From contig NZ_CP179868.1 of the NCBI RefSeq assembly GCF_051379705.1, positions 2,976,001 to 3,040,000 on the forward strand: a DNA stretch of 64,000 nt, given 5' to 3'. Position 1 is the stretch's first letter. Each line of letters starts with the position of its first letter. The notes under the pieces were generated by a model. That model had not been told where the DNA came from. It ran no database searches and saw nothing but the letters and a program-made list of their open reading frames with translations. Shown here piece by piece: positions 34,371 through 43,132 of this stretch. The translations under genes and the position numbers were made by a program. The stretch comes from Ekhidna sp051379705. Lineage in GTDB: Bacteria > Bacteroidota > Bacteroidia > Cytophagales > Cyclobacteriaceae.

Positions 34371-36236
34371 GTGAAAAAAATTCTCGGCATATCCGCTTTC
34401 TATCATGACTCAGCAGCGGCATTAGTAATAGGAGGGGAGGTTGTAGCAGCAGCTCAAGAGGAGAGATTCACAAGAGAAAAACATACCCCGGATTTTCCTA
34501 TTCAATCAATCAAATATTGTCTCAATGAATGCGGGCTTGAGATTGACGAATTAGATGCTGTGGTTTTTTATGATAAGCCGTTGTTAAAATTCGAGCGATT
34601 GTTAGAAACCTATTATGCTTTCGCACCAAAAGGTTTGATTTCTTTTTTAAAAGCAATTCCAGTTTGGTTAAAAGAAAAAATTTTCCTGAAAAAACAAATT
34701 TATGATGGTCTGAAAGAAGTAGGAGCCTATGACAAGAAAAATTTAAAACTTCTTTTTTCGGAACACCATCTTTCTCATGCAGCAAGCGCGTTTCACCCGT
34801 CACCTTTTGAAGAAGCAGCCATTCTGACAATTGATGGAGTTGGAGAATGGAGTACAGCTACCATAGGTATCGGAAGCAATAGGGGTGTCAAAATCCTGAA
34901 GAATTTAAACTTTCCACATTCTGTGGGTTTACTCTACTCCGCTTTCACCTATTATTTAGGGTTTACCGTTAACTCAGGTGAATATAAGCTGATGGGGTTA
35001 GCACCTTATGGCAATCCAGATTCAGATCAAGTGGATCAATTCATGGAAATCATCAAAGAAAACCTGGTAAGCATAAAACAAGACGGTTCAATATGGCTAA
35101 ACCAGAAGTACTTTAAGTATGCTACTGGTTTGAAAATGACCAATAACAATAAATGGAAAAAGCTATTTGGATTTGAACGACGAAATGAAGAAGCCGAATT
35201 AGAGCAGCATCATTGTAATTTGGCCTTGGCAATACAGCAAGTAACCGAGGAGATTGTCCTTTTGCTGGCAAAAGAAGCCAAAAGACTGACGAATTCGAAT
35301 AATTTATGCATGGCAGGAGGCGTGGCGTTGAATTGTGTCGCCAATGGCAAACTAATAAAAGAGGGAATTTTTGATGAAGTATACATTCAACCAGCATCAG
35401 GGGACGCCGGTGGATCTTTGGGTGCAGCCTTTGCAGTGAGTAACATGTATTTTGAGGAATCTAGATTCAGGGTGGAAAAAACGGATGCAATGAAAGGGTC
35501 ATATCTAGGGCCGGATTACTCAAGCAAAGAGATTGCTCAGATGTGCAAGCGTGTAAAGGCCAATTACAAAAAGTATGAAGACTCCAGTGAGTTGGCGAGG
35601 GATGTGGCTACCAAAATTGGCGCGGGGAAAGTGGTTGGTTGGTTTCAAGGCAGGATGGAATTTGGTCCAAGAGCACTAGGAAATAGAAGCATTTTGGGTG
35701 ATCCGAGAGTACCTGAAATGCAAAAGAAATTGAATCTTAAGATCAAATACAGGGAAGGATTCAGGCCATTTGCACCATCAGTCTTAGAAGAAGAATCAAG
35801 CAAGTATTTTGAGTTGGAAAATCCATCTCCCTACATGCTATTGGTAGCACCAGTACAGGAGGCTATAAGAAGAAAACTGCCGGATAATTATCATGAACTC
35901 CCACTTTGGGAGAGACTTTATCATGCAAGGAGCGAGATCCAGGCTGTCACTCACCTTGACTTTTCTGCCAGAATTCAAACGGTGAGTAAATCTACCAACC
36001 CACAATATTGGGGATTGATCAATGCATTTAGAGAAGCAACTGGATGTGGATTGTTGGTGAATACCAGTTTTAATGTAAGAGGTGAGCCTATTGTGTGTAC
36101 TCCATATGATGCTTATCGCTGTTTCATGAGTACAGATATGGACTACTTGGTTGTCAATGAGTTTGTTTTTGATAAGACGAAACAGCCAAATTGGAAAGAT
36201 AAAGACAAGTGGTTGGTTGAATTTAAGCTTGATTAG
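34371..36236 (+). CDS. Carbamoyltransferase, NodU/CmcH/SxtI family
   Basis: A 621-residue protein with GTG start at 34371. The N-terminal ASKHA (Kae1-like) domain opens with GISAFYHDSAAALV and AQEERFTREKHTPDFP. SEHHLSHAASAFHPSPF supplies metal-binding histidines. The C-terminal YrdC-like domain has GRMEFGPRALGNRSILGDPR and NTSFNVRGEPIV. These enzymes transfer a carbamoyl group from carbamoyl phosphate, via carbamoyl-AMP, to a hydroxyl. In this locus the acceptor is probably a sugar of the surface glycan. It is followed by DUF5989, SxtJ and SGNH genes, a recurrent set. Confidence 0.92.
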   Translation: MKKILGISAFYHDSAAALVIGGEVVAAAQEERFTREKHTPDFPIQSIKYCLNECGLEIDELDAVVFYDKPLLKFERLLETYYAFAPKGLISFLKAIPVWLKEKIFLKKQIYDGLKEVGAYDKKNLKLLFSEHHLSHAASAFHPSPFEEAAILTIDGVGEWSTATIGIGSNRGVKILKNLNFPHSVGLLYSAFTYYLGFTVNSGEYKLMGLAPYGNPDSDQVDQFMEIIKENLVSIKQDGSIWLNQKYFKYATGLKMTNNNKWKKLFGFERRNEEAELEQHHCNLALAIQQVTEEIVLLLAKEAKRLTNSNNLCMAGGVALNCVANGKLIKEGIFDEVYIQPASGDAGGSLGAAFAVSNMYFEESRFRVEKTDAMKGSYLGPDYSSKEIAQMCKRVKANYKKYEDSSELARDVATKIGAGKVVGWFQGRMEFGPRALGNRSILGDPRVPEMQKKLNLKIKYREGFRPFAPSVLEEESSKYFELENPSPYMLLVAPVQEAIRRKLPDNYHELPLWERLYHARSEIQAVTHLDFSARIQTVSKSTNPQYWGLINAFREATGCGLLVNTSFNVRGEPIVCTPYDAYRCFMSTDMDYLVVNEFVFDKTKQPNWKDKDKWLVEFKLD

Positions 36237-36268
36237 TTTTTATAATTTTGTGACCATTAAATGATATT

Positions 36269-36418
36269 ATGGATTTTTTGAAGGACATATGGCTCTTTAT
36301 GAAAGAGCGAAAAAAGTTTTGGTTAGCACCAATCATTATAGTCTTACTACTCTTGGGCGTCATTATCGTCTTTGGTGGTGGCAGTGCTTTGGCTCCTTTT
36401 ATCTACACCTTATTCTAA
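36269..36418 (+). CDS. DUF5989-family small membrane protein (SxtK-like)
   Basis: A 49-residue single-pass membrane protein: a charged start MDFLKDIWLFMKERKKFWL, one hydrophobic helix from about residue 20 to 36, then GGGSALAPFIYTLF. The start is ATG 36269, 32 bp after the carbamoyltransferase, and the stop TAA (36416-36418) directly abuts the next gene at 36419. It matches the DUF5989 type that accompanies carbamoyltransferases; the sxtK gene of the saxitoxin cluster is of similar size and position. The function is unknown; it may anchor or recruit the carbamoyltransferase to the membrane (inference). Confidence 0.85.
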   Translation: MDFLKDIWLFMKERKKFWLAPIIIVLLLLGVIIVFGGGSALAPFIYTLF

Positions 36419-36787
36419 ATGCAGGGAATAAAAACTGAATATCACAAAACCGTTTTGGTGATCATTACGGGGTTTTTGATCATGTTCTGGCTCTGGGGGT
36501 ATAATTGGTTACTTACCTCGGCGATTATGATTGGGGCGTTGAGCATTCTTTCCACTCGCTTTGCGAAGCTCATTGATTACTTATGGATGAAAATAGCGTG
36601 GGTATTAGGTTTGATCATGCCTAATGTTTTGCTTTCATTGGTCTTTTTTATTTTCCTCACTCCCATTGCCCTTATTTCCCGTATTTTCAGGAAACAGAAT
36701 ATGCTTATGCTCAAGGGCAATCAGACATCAACATTCGTTAGCAACAAAACAGAGTTTACAAAGGGAGATTTTGAAAAACCTTGGTAA
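36419..36787 (+). CDS. SxtJ-family membrane protein
   Basis: A 122-residue protein with two or three transmembrane helices (VLVIITGFLIMFWLWG, WLLTSAIMIGALSIL, VLGLIMPNVLLSLVFFIFL) and a soluble polar tail. The family is named after SxtJ of the saxitoxin gene cluster and accompanies NodU/SxtI carbamoyltransferases. The start codon follows the DUF5989 stop without any gap. Its role is unknown; an accessory function for the carbamoyltransferase is likely from context. Confidence 0.83.
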   Translation: MQGIKTEYHKTVLVIITGFLIMFWLWGYNWLLTSAIMIGALSILSTRFAKLIDYLWMKIAWVLGLIMPNVLLSLVFFIFLTPIALISRIFRKQNMLMLKGNQTSTFVSNKTEFTKGDFEKPW

Positions 36788-36802
36788 CTACAAATCGAAA
36801 TT

Positions 36803-37948
36803 ATGACTAAAGCCTCCGCTAAATCGATATGGAAAAAAATAGGCTATGTGTTTTATCTATTGATCTTCACGTTAATAGCGTTCGAGTTAATTGCTAGATT
36901 CTACCTTGGACAGGTTTTGCAAAAATCCTCAGATAAAAAATTCCAATTTAATTCATACCGAATCTTTGAGCATGTACCCGGATTTACAGAAGGTGATGAG
37001 AATGGAGAATGGATTAAAATCAACAAGCAGGGTTTTCGAGAGTCAGAGGATTATCCAAAGGAAAAGCCAAGCAATACATATAGAATATTTTTGTTGGGTG
37101 GATCAGCAGCACATGGCATATCTAGCGCAGCTCCGTATCCCATTCGTCACATCTATCCAGATGAAACAATCGATTCGTTTCTGGAAGGCATACTCAATGA
37201 AAGGTCAGATAGTTTAAATTATGAAATCATTAATGCAGCTGTTACAGGATATCAAGTATTTCAGCATACAGCCTATTTGCTTAGTGAACTACTAGATTAT
37301 GATCCAGACATGATCATCTTTTTTGATGGTGCTAACGATCACTATGCCAACAATCCGGAGCATAATTTTTATATGGACAATCGCTATCAGTTTTGGAAAA
37401 ATAGACTCCAAGAGCCTTCGATAGGTGGACAATTGGATTACTTCGCCTATTGGATGGCTGACTATAGCGCACTTTTCCGAGGCTATTTTGCCTGGAAGTT
37501 GCAACACGATGCGATCAGGAATAATACAAAAATAGACATGAAAAATACGATCAATAAGGTCGATAAAGAAACAGTAGTTGAAAATCATAAAAAAGCGGCA
37601 AATAAAGGGTATTTGAGATCTGTAAAAACGAATCTCATGATATTAGAGGCTAGTGGTGTTGATGCAATTGTGTGCCTTCAACCTATGCTAGTGCTTAGAG
37701 ACGAGAATTTACTTTCAGGTGCTGAAACTTCATTTCTGCATGAAGATAAGAATGTCAAATGGCTCTACCCTGTTGTGAAAGAGGAGCTTGGCAATTTGAT
37801 GGATGAATTTAAGGTAAACTTTGTTGACCTTAATCCGATATTCAACAATCCGGATTATAAGTCAAATCAGTTATTTATCGACTATTGCCATTTGAGCCCG
37901 GAAGGAGGCAAAGTGGTGGCAGATACATTAAGTGCTTATTTCAAATAG
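36803..37948 (+). CDS. SGNH/GDSL-type hydrolase-like membrane-anchored protein
   Basis: A 381-residue protein. An N-terminal transmembrane anchor (IGYVFYLLIFTLIAFELIA, 13-31) is followed by an extracytoplasmic SGNH domain. Block I is LLGGSAAHG with the likely nucleophile Ser101, block III is DGANDHY, and block V is DYCHLSPEG with the catalytic His. Such proteins are esterases or O-acyltransferases acting on glycans or lipids. It is the fourth gene of the carbamoyltransferase module, 15 bp after the SxtJ gene, so acylation or deacylation of the carbamoylated glycan is plausible. Confidence 0.83.
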   Translation: MTKASAKSIWKKIGYVFYLLIFTLIAFELIARFYLGQVLQKSSDKKFQFNSYRIFEHVPGFTEGDENGEWIKINKQGFRESEDYPKEKPSNTYRIFLLGGSAAHGISSAAPYPIRHIYPDETIDSFLEGILNERSDSLNYEIINAAVTGYQVFQHTAYLLSELLDYDPDMIIFFDGANDHYANNPEHNFYMDNRYQFWKNRLQEPSIGGQLDYFAYWMADYSALFRGYFAWKLQHDAIRNNTKIDMKNTINKVDKETVVENHKKAANKGYLRSVKTNLMILEASGVDAIVCLQPMLVLRDENLLSGAETSFLHEDKNVKWLYPVVKEELGNLMDEFKVNFVDLNPIFNNPDYKSNQLFIDYCHLSPEGGKVVADTLSAYFK

Positions 37949-37955
37949 CAAATAC

Positions 37956-38747
37956 CTATTTGCTTATTCTTTCTATTGCGGTTTTAATACCGTTCATGAA
38001 ACGTTTTACCGCTCCTGAGGTTCCTTCAGTATTGACATAAATTGTATTGTGCTCTGATGCAATCTCATCCTCCGGCCTAGTTTGGGTATAATAGTATAAG
38101 GCCATAGATTTTCTGTTCATATCTGAAGGCGTATTTAAAGGTTTAGGATGGCCGTGAAATGAAATTTCATTGGTTTCGAATATGACACACCTATTAAATA
38201 CCGGCGATATCTTCTCAAGCAGGTCTTTTTTCCCAGATCTAAGATCCCAAAGCTCGAGATGACCCTCATATTCGTCTTTCCAGTCCTTGTTCATATACAC
38301 AAGGGTATTTAGCCTTCTGTGGTACTTGGTTTCTGGATGAATATTGTAATCAACGTGAACATTTAGAAATGCACCCTTGATCGACTGGTGCAGGCCTCCG
38401 CCAAAAAGATCTGGATCAGCGATGAGTTTTTCATTGAACCCAGTAACAGACTCGAGTAATTCTAAGAATCTAGGCGAATTAAGCTCATCAAATGCCTGCT
38501 TGATTTTAGGAGAATCTTCAAAGTCGGTTTTTTGAAATTTATTTTTTTGATCAACGTATGTTTTACCATCCCATACGCCATTTTTTATTGAAGGATATTC
38601 ACTTAAGATCAATTCAGCTGACTCGATCGGGTAGAAATTATCAATGATTACATATCTAAAAGGTTTAGCATTTTGAAACTGCTCCTTTATTTTTGGTAAT
38701 CTTTGGCTTAATAAATCGAAATCTAGTAATTGATTTTTTTCCTCCAT
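37956..38747 (-). CDS. 2-oxoglutarate/Fe(II)-dependent oxygenase (prolyl-4-hydroxylase-like)
   Basis: A 263-residue protein of the P4H-like 2OG oxygenase group. The iron triad is visible: His131 and Asp133 in FLNVHVDYN, then a His in SFHGHP (198 or 200). Arg212 (MNRKSMALYYY) would bind 2-oxoglutarate. The Trp-rich EGHLELWDL strand is usual. The substrate is unknown; in glycan loci these proteins may hydroxylate a sugar, lipid or amino-acid substituent. It is encoded opposite to its neighbours, 7 bp from the convergent SGNH gene. Confidence 0.82.
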   Translation of the reverse strand: MEEKNQLLDFDLLSQRLPKIKEQFQNAKPFRYVIIDNFYPIESAELILSEYPSIKNGVWDGKTYVDQKNKFQKTDFEDSPKIKQAFDELNSPRFLELLESVTGFNEKLIADPDLFGGGLHQSIKGAFLNVHVDYNIHPETKYHRRLNTLVYMNKDWKDEYEGHLELWDLRSGKKDLLEKISPVFNRCVIFETNEISFHGHPKPLNTPSDMNRKSMALYYYTQTRPEDEIASEHNTIYVNTEGTSGAVKRFMNGIKTAIERISK

Positions 38748-38798
38748 GGCTCAATGCAATTTCTCAGTAATAGTTAGCAAAATAGATAAAACACGGCG

Positions 38799-40082
38799 AT
38801 GGACATAAAGGATCTGATTATTACGCCCATTTATTTCATTGCGATAATTCTCATTGCCTACTTATTGAGTAGATTTTTTGTGGAAAAATCAGAAAAGAAA
38901 ATATTTCTGCTAGCGCTTTCCTCCAGAATGATAGGAGCAATTGCCTTAGGAGTCGTCTATCAGTTTTATTATTCTTCGGGAGATACCTTCACCTATTGGC
39001 AACACGGTAGCTATTGGATATGGAAAGCCTTTCACGACAATCCTTTGGATGGACTTAGATTAATATTTGGAGACATCTCTTCGCAGGATTTATATCAATA
39101 TGTAAGTAATATTTGGGTTTCGAGATCAGATTCTGGAATGTTTGTAGTTAGAGTGGCTGGTTTTTTTGACCTCCTGACAGGACATACATATTCAGCCACT
39201 GCATTATTTTTTGGTCTAATTGGTTTTAGTGGAAGCTGGAGTTTATATACAGTTCTAAAAAAGAGGTATCCCAATTCAGTTTTTTATCTGAGATTGTTCC
39301 TTTTGTTTTTACCCTCCGTGATCATTTGGGGCTCAGGCATAATGAAAGATACCTTGGCCTTCGCAGCGACCTGCTGGTGCATCAGTTTGTTTTTAAAACT
39401 CATTTCTGGTCGCCAAAATCGGCTTTTTAATCTGATTCTAATCATCCTGTGTACTTTAGTTATTAATGAAGTAAAGCCATATATACTCCTATCACTAATT
39501 CCATCTTTTTTCGTTTGGATTTATTTCAGATGGATACTTCCCATCAAAAATTTAGTGTTGAAGCTCTTAATTGCACCCATAATATTAATTTGTGTCCTTG
39601 CGCCCGCCTATTTTCTATCCAATCAGGTGGGTAATTATAACTCTAGGTATCAATTGGATAGCCTTGCAGAAAGGGCTAGAATTACAGCCAATGACATTAG
39701 GTATTGGACAGGAAAGGATGCCGGATCTGGCTATACAATAGGTGAACATGATGGTACCTGGGTTGGACTTTTGAGAATGGCTCCACAGGGAGTGATCGTA
39801 TCAGTTTTCAGACCCTTTATTTGGGAAGTCAACAACCCATTGATGTTGCTTTCGGCGTTTGAATGTTTATTGATCACCTACTTCTTTATAAGCGCGAAGT
39901 ATCGTCGTAATCTGAGGAATTTAACAAAAGATCCGTTTCTGGTATTTGCAGTTACATTTGTTCTCGTTTTTGCTTTTGCTGTTGGAGTGAGTACGTTCAA
40001 TTTTGGAACTCTGGTTCGATATCGAATACCGATGTATCCGATGCTGGGAGCCATTATTGGATTTCTTAAATCTAAACCTTAG
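38799..40082 (+). CDS. Polytopic membrane protein, possible GT-C transferase or polymerase
   Basis: A 427-residue protein with about ten hydrophobic helices. The first external loop reads YYSSGDTFTYWQHG, an acidic motif in the position used by GT-C glycosyltransferases, and WGSGIMKDTLAF follows later. It lacks the long loop of a standard Wzy, and I cannot name a family with confidence. In this locus it may polymerise repeat units or attach a sugar at the outer leaflet (inference). Its end overlaps the convergent sulfotransferase by 11 bp. Confidence 0.65.
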   Translation: MDIKDLIITPIYFIAIILIAYLLSRFFVEKSEKKIFLLALSSRMIGAIALGVVYQFYYSSGDTFTYWQHGSYWIWKAFHDNPLDGLRLIFGDISSQDLYQYVSNIWVSRSDSGMFVVRVAGFFDLLTGHTYSATALFFGLIGFSGSWSLYTVLKKRYPNSVFYLRLFLLFLPSVIIWGSGIMKDTLAFAATCWCISLFLKLISGRQNRLFNLILIILCTLVINEVKPYILLSLIPSFFVWIYFRWILPIKNLVLKLLIAPIILICVLAPAYFLSNQVGNYNSRYQLDSLAERARITANDIRYWTGKDAGSGYTIGEHDGTWVGLLRMAPQGVIVSVFRPFIWEVNNPLMLLSAFECLLITYFFISAKYRRNLRNLTKDPFLVFAVTFVLVFAFAVGVSTFNFGTLVRYRIPMYPMLGAIIGFLKSKP

Positions 40083-40962
40083 TAGCCTTTTTCCAATCTT
40101 CAAATTGGAGTCCTGTAATATTCTCTAGTTCCAAAATTGACTTAGCATAATAGTTATGTAGCACTTCTTGTGTACCAATTGGAATTTGGGAATCCGTATC
40201 TTTCTTTTTTTGATCATTTAGATTGTATATGTAATTCACAATCCTTTCTAAACGAGAAGGTCCTATTAGTTTTCTCAAGAGCGGAATAAGACCCAGGTTG
40301 TTTTTTCCAATCCAATTAAAGATGCTACCCATCATTTGAATCTTGGGTTTTTTTGATACGTTATGCTTTTTGCTAAAATCTATTTCATTAGAAAAACTTA
40401 GTCCCAGCGATTCGAGTATTTCTATACATGTAGCTTCAGGGTCTTCAGATAGGTTCTCGTATTTAATAATCCTCACATTCTTCTTCGGGAATACAGTTAG
40501 TATAATCTTTAATTGATCCACATAATATCCCGGCCATAAGTAGAATCTATAGAAATGATCTTCTTTGTCATTTCTTTTTATTACGTCCTCTATATCAGGA
40601 AAATCCCTTTTTTCCCAGCCTTTATAAACCCCCATTTGATAAGCAGAATATGCCCGCTCGACAGGGTTTCTCAGGATAAACACTATTTGACATTCCGAAT
40701 TATGCTGATAAAGCCTCTTTAAAGCTCTTTGCTCCATATACATAGTAGCATACTTGGCAACTAACCGATCATAATTAGCTGATGTGTCAAAGGCCTTTTT
40801 GTATGCAGAGTCAAAGCCATTGTTATATTCTGCATCAGTCTGAAAAAATGAAAACTCTGGTTGTGGATGAGTTAAGATAGCGGGGTGTTCGCCCAAATAA
40901 TTCTTCAGAGAGGTTGTAGCCGCTTTCTGGGCCCCCACTATCATTAGATCAATTTTGGTCAT
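40072..40962 (-). CDS. Sulfotransferase (PAPS-dependent)
   Basis: A 296-residue protein. The PAPS 5'-phosphosulfate loop is GAQKAATTSL (10-19), and the 3'-phosphate motif is VFILRNPVERAYSAYQ. PGYYVDQL and a KYENLSEDPEA segment further match the family. It would transfer sulfate from PAPS to a glycan hydroxyl, adding negative charge to the surface polymer. It overlaps the end of the upstream membrane-protein gene by 11 bp and is divergent from the FkbM gene. Confidence 0.9.
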   Translation of the reverse strand: MTKIDLMIVGAQKAATTSLKNYLGEHPAILTHPQPEFSFFQTDAEYNNGFDSAYKKAFDTSANYDRLVAKYATMYMEQRALKRLYQHNSECQIVFILRNPVERAYSAYQMGVYKGWEKRDFPDIEDVIKRNDKEDHFYRFYLWPGYYVDQLKIILTVFPKKNVRIIKYENLSEDPEATCIEILESLGLSFSNEIDFSKKHNVSKKPKIQMMGSIFNWIGKNNLGLIPLLRKLIGPSRLERIVNYIYNLNDQKKKDTDSQIPIGTQEVLHNYYAKSILELENITGLQFEDWKKATKV

Positions 40963-41040
40963 ATAGTTGAATAGTATGCATGATGACTAAATTTAATTTG
41001 TTAATCTTGAATAAGAAATTAACCACCATTTATTCATTGC

Positions 41041-41757
41041 ATGTTAGGAGAAACAGTAAGAAGAATCGTAAGAAATTTAACAGGACTTTCCGTTTATAAA
41101 AAGCAGCCAATAGGAGTTGATTGCCTGGAAGATATCATCTTTTATCTTGGTAAGTCTCACTTCAATATTTTATTTGATATTGGAGCTAACATTGGTCAAA
41201 CAGCTAAGTCTTTGCGAAAGTATTTTCCGGAGGCGGCAATTTATTGCTTTGAGCCAATTGGGTCAACTTTCTTACAACTAAAAAAAAATATTTCAGACCC
41301 TAATTGCTTTCTATATAACGTAGGGATAGGTGAAAAGAATGGTGTTGCAAAGTTTTCCGATGCTTCCGACGGAAATGATTCTGCAATGTGGACATTGGCA
41401 AAAACCAATGACGGCAATGCTAATGTAGAAGTTCAGATACTTACACTTGATTCTTTTTGCAATGAAAATGAGATCAGTTCAATAGATTACATGAAAACAG
41501 ATACGGAAGGATTTGAGATAGAAGTTTTGAAAGGCGCCAGCGGAATGTTAAGCGAGGGGAAGATAAAAGTATTGAATATTGAAGTAGGTATGAACTATAA
41601 AAATACGTACCACAATTCCTTTACAGATATTCAAAGCATTATGGAATCTCATGGATATGTGCTCTTTGGGATTTATGATCAAATTCATGAGTGGAAACTA
41701 AAAAAGCCTTATTTGAGAGTTTGCAATTGCGTATTCATTAATTCGAACTTCTTTTGA
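41041..41757 (+). CDS. FkbM-family methyltransferase
   Basis: A 238-residue SAM-dependent methyltransferase. The SAM site is LFDIGANIGQTAKSL, followed by YCFEPIGSTF and the family segment DYMKTDTEGFEIEVLKGA. FkbM enzymes usually O-methylate sugars or polyketides, and here a sugar of the surface glycan is likely. The start is ATG 41041. It begins the co-directional right arm of the locus and is followed 25 bp later by the flippase. Confidence 0.9.
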   Translation: MLGETVRRIVRNLTGLSVYKKQPIGVDCLEDIIFYLGKSHFNILFDIGANIGQTAKSLRKYFPEAAIYCFEPIGSTFLQLKKNISDPNCFLYNVGIGEKNGVAKFSDASDGNDSAMWTLAKTNDGNANVEVQILTLDSFCNENEISSIDYMKTDTEGFEIEVLKGASGMLSEGKIKVLNIEVGMNYKNTYHNSFTDIQSIMESHGYVLFGIYDQIHEWKLKKPYLRVCNCVFINSNFF

Positions 41758-41782
41758 AACGCAGGCGTAATATGAAACCATA

Positions 41783-43132
41783 GTGGGCTTAAAAGAGAAG
41801 ATTTATTGGTTAAAAGAGAAGATTGGGGCTGAAGGGTCATTCAAAAAAAACGCCTTGATGATTTTTTCATCTAAGGTGATTTCTCAGATAATATCTCTGA
41901 TTTTCACGCCAATCCTGGCAAGAGTATTCCTTCCGGAGGAGTACGGCTATTTGACTATCTTCATGTTATTTGTGAACATATTCATCAGTCTAGGATCTCT
42001 AGGATATCAGGAAGCATTAGCGATTGCCAAGGAGAAGAAAGAATTTTACAAACTATTTTGGTTGGCACTGTTCCTCTTCACTATAATTTCCATTCCATAC
42101 CTTTTTACATTTAGATGGATTATTGGCTATCTGGATGCTGTTGTAATCTCAGGAAATCTGGTTTTTGTCATTTGGATCGGGTTAATGATTTTTTCAATTG
42201 CCACATTGGTAAATAAATGGAGTGTCCTGGAAAATGATTTTAAAATTCAAGCCAAAAATGGATTAATAGGAACAATCATTTCCAAGATTACCTCCCTAAT
42301 CTTGGGCCTAAAAGGGATATCGCTTGGGCTGGTTTTTGGAGAGATTTCGTTGAATGTCGTGATGTTCACAGCCTACCTAAGAAAATACCTTGTCAAAGAG
42401 CGCATTATTCTCTTCCAGGCAATGTCTTTGAAAAACTTAGTGGAGGTAGCGAGAAAATATTCTACATATGTCACTTATTACCCACTATTAAACCTAATCC
42501 AGCGCTTGTCGGCACAAGTTATTTTAATAGCCATAATCAGCTTCTACGATGTGAGTGCTCTTGGAAATTACTCGATGGCCATTGGGTTAGTCGCTATCCC
42601 GATTAATCTCCTTGCAAATTCGCTCTATCCGGTATTCCTCCAGAAGTTCAACAGTATGGAACGGAATGAACTTACTCAGTTTTTAGAAAAAACAACCAGA
42701 CTTGTTTTGCTGTCGCTTACCATTCCAGCGGTTTTGTCATTATTGATCACTCCATCACTTTTACCCATTATTCTAGGAGAAAATTGGGAACTATCAGGCA
42801 AAATAGCCGCCATACTTTCCATTTATATTGGACATGAGATTCTGGGTGTTTCTATGAATAGCTTGTTGCATTCCATGGATCTAAAAAGGCTATTATTCGG
42901 GTTCAATTTGATAAGAATTGCAATGGTTGTATTAGGCCTTTTGCTTGGGTTTCTTTTTGGAAACGAAATAACTGCAATGATTCTTGGTTCGAGTTTGGGG
43001 ATACTCATCTTTAACTTGGGCAAAATTCACTATATACTACGCCGCTTTGATAGCACAGGGAAATTACTAAACTTTGTTTCTTTCGCTACAATCATAATCT
43101 GTCTCATAATTACCATAAATATTTCAAATTGA
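41783..43132 (+). CDS. Oligosaccharide flippase (Wzx-type, MOP superfamily)
   Basis: A 449-residue protein with about twelve to fourteen transmembrane helices spread evenly along its length. ALMIFSSKVISQIISLIFTP and ARVFLPEEYGYLTIFML at the N-terminus are typical of the polysaccharide transporter family. It would flip undecaprenyl-linked repeat units across the inner membrane. The start is GTG 41783. The stop overlaps the TTG start of the epimerase gene, so the two are coupled. Confidence 0.9.
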   Translation: MGLKEKIYWLKEKIGAEGSFKKNALMIFSSKVISQIISLIFTPILARVFLPEEYGYLTIFMLFVNIFISLGSLGYQEALAIAKEKKEFYKLFWLALFLFTIISIPYLFTFRWIIGYLDAVVISGNLVFVIWIGLMIFSIATLVNKWSVLENDFKIQAKNGLIGTIISKITSLILGLKGISLGLVFGEISLNVVMFTAYLRKYLVKERIILFQAMSLKNLVEVARKYSTYVTYYPLLNLIQRLSAQVILIAIISFYDVSALGNYSMAIGLVAIPINLLANSLYPVFLQKFNSMERNELTQFLEKTTRLVLLSLTIPAVLSLLITPSLLPIILGENWELSGKIAAILSIYIGHEILGVSMNSLLHSMDLKRLLFGFNLIRIAMVVLGLLLGFLFGNEITAMILGSSLGILIFNLGKIHYILRRFDSTGKLLNFVSFATIIICLIITINISN

